Below the pieces are notes generated by a model. It saw only the letters and a list, made by a program, of their open reading frames with translations. It did not search any database and was not told the DNA's origin. This document shows positions 9,013 to 16,931 of a stretch of DNA of 51,369 nt, in pieces. The stretch covers positions 1 to 51,369 of the forward strand of contig JAIOAV010000023.1 in assembly GCA_019873665.1 (NCBI GenBank). Reading direction: 5' to 3'. The stretch comes from Chloroflexota bacterium (lineage in GTDB: Bacteria > Chloroflexota > Anaerolineae > JAAYEA01). Position numbers and translations under genes: made by a program. Position 1 is the stretch's first letter. The number at the start of each line of letters is the position of its first letter.

Positions 9013-10131
9013 TCACGCGGGTGTTGTGGCCGCCAGCGCCCGCTCCAGCGCCGCGAGTGTGCGCGCATTCTCTTCCGCCGTGCCGACGCTGATGCGCAGG
9101 CCATGTCCCAGGCCAAAGGAGGTCAGCGGCCGCACGATCACGCCCTGCTCTAGCATCGCCGCATAGACCGGCTCGACCGGGCGGCCCAGGTCCACGAAGA
9201 CAAAGTTTGCCTGACTGCGATAGTAGCGCAGTCCCAGCGCGTCAAGGCCGACGTAAAGCTGCTCGCGCCCTCGCCGGTTCACGTCCAGCGTGCGCCGTAT
9301 AAAGTCCACATCATCCAGTGCTGCCAGCGCGCCTGCCTGCGCCGCGCGGTTGACGGGGAAAGGCTCGTGGGTGCGCAACAGCAGCCCGATGACTTCCGGG
9401 TGTGCGATGGCATAGCCGATGCGCAATCCTGCCAGGCCCATCAGCTTGGAAAAGGTGCGCATGATCACCAGGTTCGGATATCGGGACAGATAGGAGATGC
9501 TGTGCGGAAAGGCGGGATCGTCGGCAAACTCCGCATATGCCTCGTCCGTGATGATCAGTACCGACTCTGGCACACCCCTCAGCAAGCGGTCGAACTCGTC
9601 CGCGGTGATGATCGTGCCTGTCGGATTGTTGGGGTTGCAGAGGAAAATCATCTTGGTGCGGGGAGTGATGCGCGCCAGAAAGGCATCCACATCCAGCCGG
9701 TAGTCCGTCGTCAGCGGGATTTTGACATAGGTTGCGTCCATCTTGCACGCCATGTTCTCATAAGCGGAGAAGGTGATCTCGCCGCCCAACACCTCCTCGC
9801 CGGGATTGAGGAAAGTCAGGCCCAAGACGACAATGACGCCGTCCTCGCCATTATCGAAAAAGACCTGCTCTGGCTGCACGCCATAGAACTGTGCCACCTT
9901 CCGGCCAAGCTCGTGCGGCACGCTCTCCGGGTAGCGGTTGCCATTCTCCTGCAACTCCCGAATCATCGCCTGGAGCGCGAGTGGCGACGTGCCCAACGGG
10001 TTCTCATTGGATGCCATCTTGATGATATCGCTGAGCCCTAGCTCCCGCTTGACTTCCTCCACTGGCTTGCCAGGGATATATGCCTTACGACGTAGGATGC
10101 ATGGCCGCGCCAGCGCGGCGACCTTGCTCAC
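9013..10131 (-). CDS. hisC: Histidinol-phosphate aminotransferase-type enzyme
   Basis: A 372-residue PLP-dependent class I/II aminotransferase of the HisC type, which converts imidazole acetol phosphate and glutamate to histidinol phosphate in histidine synthesis. Seen: KMASNENPLGTSPLA at the N-terminus, FLCNPNNPTGTIIT, IITDEAYAEFAD, and the PLP lysine in IMRTFSKLMGLAGLRIGY, with a C-terminal RPLTSFGLGHGLRISVGT that carries the arginine binding the carboxylate or phosphate. The start is GTG 10131, preceded by GGAGGAA; the frame stays open 95 codons further but without homology. No other his genes are near. HisC-like enzymes can also use phenylalanine, tyrosine or other substrates, so the role in this operon is uncertain. 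Confidence 0.85.
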   Translation of the reverse strand: MSKVAALARPCILRRKAYIPGKPVEEVKRELGLSDIIKMASNENPLGTSPLALQAMIRELQENGNRYPESVPHELGRKVAQFYGVQPEQVFFDNGEDGVIVVLGLTFLNPGEEVLGGEITFSAYENMACKMDATYVKIPLTTDYRLDVDAFLARITPRTKMIFLCNPNNPTGTIITADEFDRLLRGVPESVLIITDEAYAEFADDPAFPHSISYLSRYPNLVIMRTFSKLMGLAGLRIGYAIAHPEVIGLLLRTHEPFPVNRAAQAGALAALDDVDFIRRTLDVNRRGREQLYVGLDALGLRYYRSQANFVFVDLGRPVEPVYAAMLEQGVIVRPLTSFGLGHGLRISVGTAEENARTLAALERALAATTPA

Positions 10132-10183
10132 CGATATTCCTCCTGGGGCCATATTCTGCCATCGGCGGTATCGGCCCGCCAGA

Positions 10184-10211
10184 ATTATAGTGGATTCTGC
10201 GGGCAGGTCAA
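10184..10211 (-). promoter_or_regulatory. Promoter of the hisC operon
   Basis: On the minus strand, TTGACC (10211-10206), a 16-base spacer and TATAAT (10189-10184) lie about 55 bases upstream of the GTG start of the aminotransferase. It diverges from the transaldolase promoter at 10225-10253. Confidence 0.6.
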
Positions 10212-10224
10212 CACCACCGGCATT

Positions 10225-10253
10225 TTGCCAGCCAGGCGGGATTGGCGTATCAT
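10225..10253 (+). promoter_or_regulatory. Promoter of the transaldolase gene
   Basis: TTGCCA (10225-10230), a 17-base spacer and TATCAT (10248-10253) lie about 60 bases before the ATG at 10314. Confidence 0.55.
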
Positions 10254-10313
10254 GTCGGACGTCTTGTCCTGCCGCCGGCAGGGCGATCTCATCACAGGAG
10301 GCAAGCCGAGCTG

Positions 10314-11381
10314 ATGACTGCTGCAGACAACTATTTTGTGCAATGGACGCGCCGCTATCCGACCGAGTTCTGGAACGATTCGGCAGAGCCGGCCGAGATT
10401 CGCCGCGCCGCCACATGGGGCGCGGTCGGCGTGACCAGCAACCCAGTCCTCATGCCACGCGCGGCGCGCATCTCTGCGCTGCGCTGGGATGTGGAGATCG
10501 CGGCGTACAAGCGGCAGGGAATCACTGACCCGGAGGAAGTGGCCTGGCACGTGGTGCGCGGCATCGCGCTGGAAGATGCCGCCATCATGGCGCCGGTATA
10601 CTACCGAACTCAGGGACACACCGGCCGACTCTGCGTGCAGGTGAACCCGAACAACCACGCCAACGCCGAGGCGATGATCGCGCAGGCGCGCACCATCAGC
10701 CGCTGGGCGCCCAATCTGTTGATCAAGCTGCCGGTAACGGCCGCGGGCCTCGTGGCGATGGAGGCGCTCACTGCCGAAGGGGTCAGCACCGTGGGCACGC
10801 TCAGCTACGGCGTGCCGCAAGTCATCGGCGTGGCCGAGGCATTCCGGCGCGGCCTCGCCCAGGCGCAACAGCGGGGCGTGGACACGAGCCGCGTGCGAAA
10901 CTATGCGGTGATCATGACCGGGCGACTGGATGATCATCTGCGCGACGTCAATCGCGAGCAAGGGCTGGGCATCGCGGAGGAGCTGATCAACCGCGCCGGC
11001 GTTGCCGTCACGCAAAAGGCGCTGCGTATCTTTCGCGAGCGCGCGTACAAGAGCGTCATCCTCCTCGCATCCTTCCGCCCCTACCATGACCTGGGCGATT
11101 TTCTCGGCGGCGACTATGTCGTGTCGGTGCCGCCAGAGCTGCAGGAGCGGATCATCGCGCAGGGGACGCCGCTGCGCGCCGACGTGGACAAGCCGCTGCC
11201 GCAAGATCTGCTCGAAGAGCTGCAGACGCGGCTGGCCGACTTTCGCCGGGCGTATGATGAGGACGGGATGACGCCGACCGAGTTCGCCAGCTTTGGCCCG
11301 GTGGTCAAGACGCTGCGCCAGTTCATCGGCGGCTATCGCGATCTCGTCTCGTATGTGCAGGAGCGTCTGGCGGCGCTCTAA
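10314..11381 (+). CDS. tal: Transaldolase family protein
   Basis: A 355-residue transaldolase-like protein. In the pentose phosphate pathway transaldolase moves a dihydroxyacetone unit between sugar phosphates through a Schiff base. Seen: GVTSNPVLM (usual family form T-S-N-P), the strand NLLIKLPVTAAG with the catalytic lysine (about K138), and GVSTVGTLSYGVPQV, the usual N-x-T-x-x-F-S-x-x-Q segment with N replaced by G. The start is ATG 10314 with GGAGG 12 bases upstream, a longish spacing; the frame is open back to TTG 10242 without support. The C-terminal 100 residues diverge from the small FSA/TalC type and match the longer type. The activity is probable but the substituted N leaves some doubt. 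Confidence 0.85.
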   Translation: MTAADNYFVQWTRRYPTEFWNDSAEPAEIRRAATWGAVGVTSNPVLMPRAARISALRWDVEIAAYKRQGITDPEEVAWHVVRGIALEDAAIMAPVYYRTQGHTGRLCVQVNPNNHANAEAMIAQARTISRWAPNLLIKLPVTAAGLVAMEALTAEGVSTVGTLSYGVPQVIGVAEAFRRGLAQAQQRGVDTSRVRNYAVIMTGRLDDHLRDVNREQGLGIAEELINRAGVAVTQKALRIFRERAYKSVILLASFRPYHDLGDFLGGDYVVSVPPELQERIIAQGTPLRADVDKPLPQDLLEELQTRLADFRRAYDEDGMTPTEFASFGPVVKTLRQFIGGYRDLVSYVQERLAAL

Positions 11382-11422
11382 GCCACGGGTGGCCGCTTAC
11401 TACATCATTGGGGGAGGTAACC

Positions 11423-12382
11423 ATGCCGGACAAGATTAGAGTGGCCGTGATCGGCGCGGGGGCGCTGGCCAATCGGGTGCATTATCCGTCGCTGCGGGCG
11501 ATGCCAGACGTGGAGATCGTGGCGCTGTGCGACCTGGTGGAGAGCAAGTGCCAGAGCACCGGCGATGCTTTTGGTATCAGCCGGCGATATACCGACTATC
11601 GCCGCATGTTGGACGCGGAAAAGGCCGATGCTGTCTATGTCCTGATGCCGCCGTATCACCTCTTCGATATCACCATGGACGTCATCGAGCGCGGTCTACA
11701 CGTCTTTATCGAAAAGCCGCCTGCCGTAACGACCTTTCAGGCGGAAAGCCTGGCGCTCAAGGCGGCGAGCAAGGGTGTGCGCACGATGGTGGGCTTCAAC
11801 CGACGCTTTATCCCGCTGATGCGACAAGTGCGTGCCATGGTCGAGTCGCAAGGGCCGATCAATCACTGCGTCTCGGTCTTTTACAAGGCAATGCCAGAAG
11901 CGCTCTACTATCGCGGCGCTATTGACTATTTACACTGTGATGCGATCCACGCGGTGGACGCGCTGCGCTGGATGGGCGGAGCAGTGGACGAGGTGGCCAG
12001 CGTCATGGGCCACTTTGGTTGGACGCGCGAGAACGCCTGCCACGCCGTGGTCAAGTTCGCCAGCGGCGGCACCGGCGTGCTGATGACCAACTGGGCGACC
12101 GGCGGGCGCGTGCACACCTTTGAGATGCACGCGCAGGGGATATCGGCGTTCATTGATCCGGATCGCGAAGCGCGCATCTACACGCCAGAAAGCCCGCAGG
12201 GCCGCGTCATCACGACGCAGGAGAGCGCAGGCACCGATGAGTGGCACGTCTACTATGGCTTTTTCGGGGAGAACCGGCACTTCATAGACTGCCTGAAAGA
12301 GGGCAAAGAGCCGGAGACGAATTTCACCGAGGCCGCTCGCAGCATGCGGCTGGTGGACGATCTCTACGCGGCGGCGGCATAA
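11423..12382 (+). CDS. Gfo/Idh/MocA family oxidoreductase
   Basis: A 319-residue NAD(P)-dependent sugar or inositol dehydrogenase-like protein. It has the N-terminal Rossmann motif VAVIGAGALANRVHYPSL, the conserved GLHVFIEKPPAV (E-K-P, with the lysine acting in catalysis) and a C-terminal beta-sheet domain with DYLHCDAIHAVDALRWMGG, where H-x-x-D contacts the sugar. AGGAGGT-like GGGGGAGGTAACC sits just before the ATG. It lies 41 bases after the transaldolase gene and is probably cotranscribed. The substrate cannot be read from the sequence. It ends before a strong hairpin at 12388-12420. Confidence 0.88.
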   Translation: MPDKIRVAVIGAGALANRVHYPSLRAMPDVEIVALCDLVESKCQSTGDAFGISRRYTDYRRMLDAEKADAVYVLMPPYHLFDITMDVIERGLHVFIEKPPAVTTFQAESLALKAASKGVRTMVGFNRRFIPLMRQVRAMVESQGPINHCVSVFYKAMPEALYYRGAIDYLHCDAIHAVDALRWMGGAVDEVASVMGHFGWTRENACHAVVKFASGGTGVLMTNWATGGRVHTFEMHAQGISAFIDPDREARIYTPESPQGRVITTQESAGTDEWHVYYGFFGENRHFIDCLKEGKEPETNFTEAARSMRLVDDLYAAAA

Positions 12383-12387
12383 TGCGC

Positions 12388-12420
12388 AACCTCCCGCAGG
12401 GATTGGCCCTGCGGGAGGTT
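12388..12420. terminator. Bidirectional hairpin terminator
   Basis: A perfect 13-bp stem (12388-12400 with 12408-12420, arms AACCTCCCGCAGG and complement) and a 7-nt loop lies between two convergent genes, 6 bases after the oxidoreductase stop and 4 bases before the end of the dynamin-like gene. T runs are short (TTTTC on the plus strand). Confidence 0.7.
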
Positions 12421-12424
12421 TTCG

Positions 12425-14221
12425 TCATCCTTCGATGGCGTTCTGTAGACGGGTTGCCTCTTGCTTCACTTCGTTCAACTGGTCTTGCACGCTCTGCAGC
12501 TCATCGCGCAGCCGTGTGAGATAGCTCTCTACCGGCGTCAGAGCCTGGTGAATCTGGCTGCGAAACGCCGTGAACTCCTGGCTGGTGGAGGCCGATAGCG
12601 CCTCTTCGAAAGTCCGGCGCAGTTGGCCGATCTGTTCCTGCAGCGCCTGCTTGGCCTGCTGCCGGGCGCGCGGCAAGCGCCGCGAGATGAGCCAGGCAGA
12701 GCCACCCAGCGTGGCTGCTCCGCCTACCGCCCACCCCAGGGGACCCACCAGGGCAGAGATAGTCGCCCCGGCCTGTATGGCGATCAGCGCGCGGATGATG
12801 TCGTCTATCACCGCCATCATAATGATGCCGCCGACCAGCCCCGAGACACCGGTGATGATGGTCTCGCCGATCGCGCCGAGCTGGATATCGCGCACGGAGC
12901 TGGCGGCATCCTGCCGGCTATAGCGCATCAGCGCTCTCTCCGCCTGCCGCACATTGTCCTCGAATGCCTCTAGGCTCACCTGGAAGTCGTCGTCCACCGC
13001 GCCGATGATCTCGTCCTGGTGGCGCATGAGCATCTGACGCATCGCGGCAAAAGTGGCTTGCCACTGTCTGCGGTCTTCGGTGATGAGCTCGTCTACTATC
13101 TGGTTCACCTGCGAGGTGATCGCCGCGGGAGCATCGGCGATGACCGCCTCCTGGAAGCGGTTCTGGAACTCCTGTCGGTTCAGGAGGTGTGCCAGCGCGC
13201 GGAATTGCAGGTTCTCGTCAATGAAACGGTTCCCCCGCTGCAGCATCCCGTCAAAGGTCGGCTCTAGGCGATCCAGCTTGCGATCCAGCCGCGAGGTAAT
13301 CGTCTGCTGATAGGCGTGCTCCTGCGCCTCGATCTCGTTGATGGCGGCGAAATCGCGCGCCAGCAGTGCCAACTGCTCGGCGAGCGCGCCCTGGTACCGC
13401 GTGGCGACCGTTTGCACCACCCGCAGCGGCGTGGATAGCTTCTCGCGCAGACGCACCTCTTCATTGAGGCGGTTGTTGACCAAGTCCACCACCTGCTGCA
13501 TGTTGCTGTCTTCCCACAGCTTGCGACGGTGTGGCAGATTGTGCAGGCGGAACGATTCGGTGGCCCACTTGGCGGAGACCGGGATGATCTCCGGCCGGAA
13601 GCCGAGGAGCGAGGCGCACTGCTCGCCGATGAAGCGTTCCACTTCGTGCACCTCCCTCTGATCGGCAAGGAGATCAATCTGGTTGAGAATGATGACGACC
13701 TTGGGGCCGTACTGCCGCACCAGCTCCAGATAGACGCGATCCGTCTCGGCAAAGGCGTGCGTCGCCGCCATCACAAAGAAGACGAAATCGCTGCGGTGCA
13801 CAAACTCGTGGGCGAGCTTCTCGTGTTGGCGAAAGACCGCATTCGTGCCCGGCGTATCCACAATGCTCATCTTTTCCAACACCGGCGCAGGGTGCGTTAG
13901 CACGATCATCGAATCCTCGTTGCGGCTCCCCTTGAGCACCCCATGACGGACGATGGTGATCCTGGCGGTCGTGGGAAGGATGCCCACTGGCAGATAATCG
14001 TCCTGTAACAACGCATTGATGAAGGTGGACTTGCCCGAGTTGAACTCCCCAACCACCACCAGCAAGAAGAGCTGGTTCAGGTGTTCCAGCATATCCTCGA
14101 CGCGCTTCAGGTCCTCCGCCGACACGATGTCGAGCCGCGCCAGCGCCGCACGCGCGGCAGTCAGCAGGGCGATCTCTTCTTGATAGATGCGGTCGTATGG
14201 CGGGGGGAATTGACGTTCCAT
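12425..14221 (-). CDS. Dynamin-like GTPase (second of tandem pair)
   Basis: A 598-residue bacterial dynamin-family protein. G1 is GEFNSGKST (residues 58-66), G2 the TT pair at 84-85, G3 DTPG (122-125) and G4 NQID (180-183). Coiled-coil helices follow, and a hydrophobic stretch at roughly 440-520 (GVSGLVGGIIMMAVIDDII, then SALVGPLGWAVGGAATLGG) should act as the membrane paddle or anchor. The C-terminus is again coiled coil (RDELQSVQDQLNEVKQEA). Such proteins hydrolyse GTP to remodel or stabilise membranes, often as hetero-pairs. It starts 6 bases after the stop of the first dynamin-like gene, at ATG 14221, and is last in the chlD operon. Confidence 0.9.
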   Translation of the reverse strand: MERQFPPPYDRIYQEEIALLTAARAALARLDIVSAEDLKRVEDMLEHLNQLFLLVVVGEFNSGKSTFINALLQDDYLPVGILPTTARITIVRHGVLKGSRNEDSMIVLTHPAPVLEKMSIVDTPGTNAVFRQHEKLAHEFVHRSDFVFFVMAATHAFAETDRVYLELVRQYGPKVVIILNQIDLLADQREVHEVERFIGEQCASLLGFRPEIIPVSAKWATESFRLHNLPHRRKLWEDSNMQQVVDLVNNRLNEEVRLREKLSTPLRVVQTVATRYQGALAEQLALLARDFAAINEIEAQEHAYQQTITSRLDRKLDRLEPTFDGMLQRGNRFIDENLQFRALAHLLNRQEFQNRFQEAVIADAPAAITSQVNQIVDELITEDRRQWQATFAAMRQMLMRHQDEIIGAVDDDFQVSLEAFEDNVRQAERALMRYSRQDAASSVRDIQLGAIGETIITGVSGLVGGIIMMAVIDDIIRALIAIQAGATISALVGPLGWAVGGAATLGGSAWLISRRLPRARQQAKQALQEQIGQLRRTFEEALSASTSQEFTAFRSQIHQALTPVESYLTRLRDELQSVQDQLNEVKQEATRLQNAIEG

Positions 14222-14227
14222 TCCGGC

Positions 14228-16075
14228 TTATCCCTCTTGTTCTGAGCTGAGCATAATCTCCAGGGAGAGCATGGACGCCTCAACCTCATTGATACGTGCT
14301 ACGTTCTGATGAAGCCTTGCCTCCTCCGTGCGCACTAGGCGGCCGAACGGCGCGATCGCTGTCTCGGCTGTATCGCGGTAGCGCTGCACCTGTCGCTGGA
14401 CCCGCTGTGTGATGCGCGTTTGCAGCGCCTTTTGCAGGCGTGCGATGGCCCGATGCAGTATGCGACGCGCCCAGGCGCGGCGCAACGGCAAGAGTGCAAG
14501 CGCCAGACTGCCCAGCACGAGGGCTCCGGCCACGATCCAAATATAGAGTTGCGTGCGCTCCTCAGCCGGTACAAAGGTGCGCACATAGTAGCTGAGCGCC
14601 AGCGCGGCGACGAGCACGACGACCTCCCATGCGATGGTGCGCCACCATGCGCCTCGCGCCAGCGCCGTCCAACGCTGCACGAAAGGGACAAGCTCGCTTT
14701 CACGTAAGGCCTGCTCCAGCCCCTTGGTTGCCTCCTCTAGCTCGGCGGAGGGCGACGTCTCTGAGGCTGGCACGCGAATCTCGCCAATCATGCGCGAGGT
14801 GAGCGCTGGCCGTGCGGGCGAGAGGTAGCGATTGACGTGTTGCACGGTATCCCGCACCATCGCCTCCCCCTCGCGTCGCACCGATGCGTCCACATCGTGG
14901 AGCAGACAGCCCAGTTGCTCCGGCACGTCCACTTGCAGAAACCGAGTGAGTGCTCCTTCCTTTTCCTCGCGCGGTGGGCCAGACAAGAAAGGAATACGCA
15001 AGAGGTGGCGTGCGATCTCGCGCCCGACATTGCCCAGCGAATAGTCCTCCTGCAGGCTCTGCTGTGCGCGCTCACCGATCTGCGCGATGGTGGCATCCAG
15101 TCGCGCTGTCAGCAGTGGCAAGCGCCCGATTGCCTCGCTCTGATAGGTCGCCAATTGCGCCTCGATATTCCCAACGAACTCGATATCCTCCTGCCATTGA
15201 GCTAGTTGCGCCTCCACCAGCGGCCGGTAGCGGTTGAGCAGCCATTGCCCTACGCGCAGCGAGGTCAGCAGGCTCTGGCGTGCCCGGCTCTCGGCCGACG
15301 TCTCGCGCCGGATGATCTCCCAGATGCGGTCCATGCCACTCTCTGCCTGCAAGGCCCTCCGCTCGCCTGGATCGGTGGCCTCTGCCGCCTGGAAGGCCAG
15401 CCGTGCCGATACAGGCACGACCGGCAGGTCAACGCCGAAAAGTCGACGCGCTGTGTCGCGCACGTATGCCAGCACCTGGGCTAGCTCATCCGTGCCTCCC
15501 AGCCGATCGGTTTGCGAGACGACCAACACCGTCTTGGCGCCAAACTCGCGTAGCAGGTCCATATAGAGCCGATCCGTCTCGGCGAAGGGGTGGTTGGCGG
15601 CGATGAGGAAAAAGAGGATATCGCCGCGGTGAATGAACCGGCGTGCACGCTCCTCGTGCTGGCGAAAGATGGTGTTCGTGCCGGGAGTATCTACGAGGTA
15701 AAGGGCGCGCAGCCATTCGGCGGGATAGGTCCACTCAACGATATCGTCGCCACGTCGCACGATGGCGGCCACGGGCCCATGTGTGATCATATGGATGCGG
15801 TCGGTTGTCGGAGTCGCGCCCTCTGGCAGCAGGTGTGTGCCCAGCAGCGCGTTGATCAGGGTGGACTTGCCCGAGTTGAACTCGCCGAGCACAACCAGCG
15901 AAAAGAGTCCGCTCACATGCTGGATGGCATCCTGGAGCTTTTGCAGATCGTCTGGAGAGACACCGGAAAGAGGCGAAAGCACATCCACCAGTGCCAGAAG
16001 ATGCTGGCGGAGCTGTTGGCGAAAAGCCTCGTACCGCTCGTGCCACCCTTCCTCTGTGTGAACGTTCACATCCAC
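14228..16075 (-). CDS. Dynamin-like GTPase (first of tandem pair)
   Basis: A 615-residue dynamin-family GTPase, paralogous to the next gene. G1 is GEFNSGKST (64-72), G2 is in GATPTT (86-91), G3 DTPG (129-132). G4 is SQTD (187-190) rather than N-K-x-D, so guanine specificity may be relaxed. Two hydrophobic helices near residues 455-520 (VVVLVAALALSYYV and IWIVAGALVLGSLALALLP) predict membrane insertion, with a basic coiled-coil tail behind. It begins 13 bases after the VWA end of the chelatase gene; GAGGTGG lies directly before ATG 16075, and a GTG at 16069 is an equal candidate. Tandem arrangement matches known two-component bacterial dynamins. Confidence 0.9.
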   Translation of the reverse strand: MDVNVHTEEGWHERYEAFRQQLRQHLLALVDVLSPLSGVSPDDLQKLQDAIQHVSGLFSLVVLGEFNSGKSTLINALLGTHLLPEGATPTTDRIHMITHGPVAAIVRRGDDIVEWTYPAEWLRALYLVDTPGTNTIFRQHEERARRFIHRGDILFFLIAANHPFAETDRLYMDLLREFGAKTVLVVSQTDRLGGTDELAQVLAYVRDTARRLFGVDLPVVPVSARLAFQAAEATDPGERRALQAESGMDRIWEIIRRETSAESRARQSLLTSLRVGQWLLNRYRPLVEAQLAQWQEDIEFVGNIEAQLATYQSEAIGRLPLLTARLDATIAQIGERAQQSLQEDYSLGNVGREIARHLLRIPFLSGPPREEKEGALTRFLQVDVPEQLGCLLHDVDASVRREGEAMVRDTVQHVNRYLSPARPALTSRMIGEIRVPASETSPSAELEEATKGLEQALRESELVPFVQRWTALARGAWWRTIAWEVVVLVAALALSYYVRTFVPAEERTQLYIWIVAGALVLGSLALALLPLRRAWARRILHRAIARLQKALQTRITQRVQRQVQRYRDTAETAIAPFGRLVRTEEARLHQNVARINEVEASMLSLEIMLSSEQEG

Positions 16076-16088
16076 CTCGCCCGGGCAG

Positions 16089-16931
16089 TCACTTGGCTTT
16101 GAGCTCGTCGCGCACCGTCTCGTACAGCGCCTCGGCCCTGATGTCCCCCAGGCTATAGCAGGGCGCGCCGAGCTTGTCAGCCAGCCCTTGTGCCAATCCT
16201 CGATCTAGGGCTTCGTGCTCGGTGTTGATGACCACAGAACGCACGCCACTGTTCTTGATCATGCTGGCGATGTACAGCGCCTCTTCCTGCGGCGGGTTGT
16301 CCGAGATAGACACATTCCCGGCGCCATCCGTCAGAAGGATCATGAGCGGCATGACCTCCGGGTTCTTGCGCCGCGCCTGCATCATGACCTCATACGCCAT
16401 ATAGAGGCCGCGCGAGAGCGGGGTCTTGCCGCCCACCGGCAGGTCGCACAACAGTTTCTGCGCCAGGTCAACGCTGGAAGTGGGAGGAAGCACCAGTCTG
16501 GCCGATTCCTTCTGGAAGGTGATCATCGAAACCTGGTCACGCTTCTGGTAGGCATCCATGAGAAGGGAGAAAACCGCCCCCTTGGTGGCCACCATTCGCT
16601 CCGCTGCGGCCATAGACCAGCTGGCGTCCACCACAAAGAGGATCAGATTGGCGGCACGGCGCACGCGGATCTTTTCGCGGAGATCCGCGCTGTCCACATT
16701 GATCGCCAGATTGCGGCGCGGGCGCCGCACCTGGTGCGGCGCGGCTTCCCGGATGGTGGCGTCGAAGGCAAGATCGGTCAGCCGCCCTTTCGGTGGACGG
16801 CTGGAGACATACCGACCGCGCTTGCGGCTAGTGCGGGTAAAGCTGCGCTTGCCGCTGGAACGCCGCATGAGGCGATCTAGCGGCGTCGCCAGGCGCTGGG
16901 CACGAAATGGCTCGCCCACCTTGACCGGCAT
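16089..16931 (-). CDS. VWA-domain half of chlD (would be called a separate gene)
   Basis: This frame holds the VWA domain: ANLILFVVDASWSMAAAERM with the metal-ion-dependent adhesion site, GGKTPLSRGLYMAYE with the MIDAS threonine, and LLTDGAGNV. It starts with ATG 16931, but no Shine-Dalgarno sequence precedes it (upstream is CAGGCGGAT), and the frame stays open upstream into the A9 run of the AAA+ part. I therefore regard it as the second half of the frameshift product rather than an independent gene. If it is made alone, it would be a 280-residue VWA protein. Confidence 0.6.
   Translation of the reverse strand: MPVKVGEPFRAQRLATPLDRLMRRSSGKRSFTRTSRKRGRYVSSRPPKGRLTDLAFDATIREAAPHQVRRPRRNLAINVDSADLREKIRVRRAANLILFVVDASWSMAAAERMVATKGAVFSLLMDAYQKRDQVSMITFQKESARLVLPPTSSVDLAQKLLCDLPVGGKTPLSRGLYMAYEVMMQARRKNPEVMPLMILLTDGAGNVSISDNPPQEEALYIASMIKNSGVRSVVINTEHEALDRGLAQGLADKLGAPCYSLGDIRAEALYETVRDELKAK

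Noticed and set aside
10185-11204. Minus-strand frame of 339 codons
   Set aside because: Antisense to transaldolase, which has a strong motif set; the His/Arg-rich content is that of a shadow frame.
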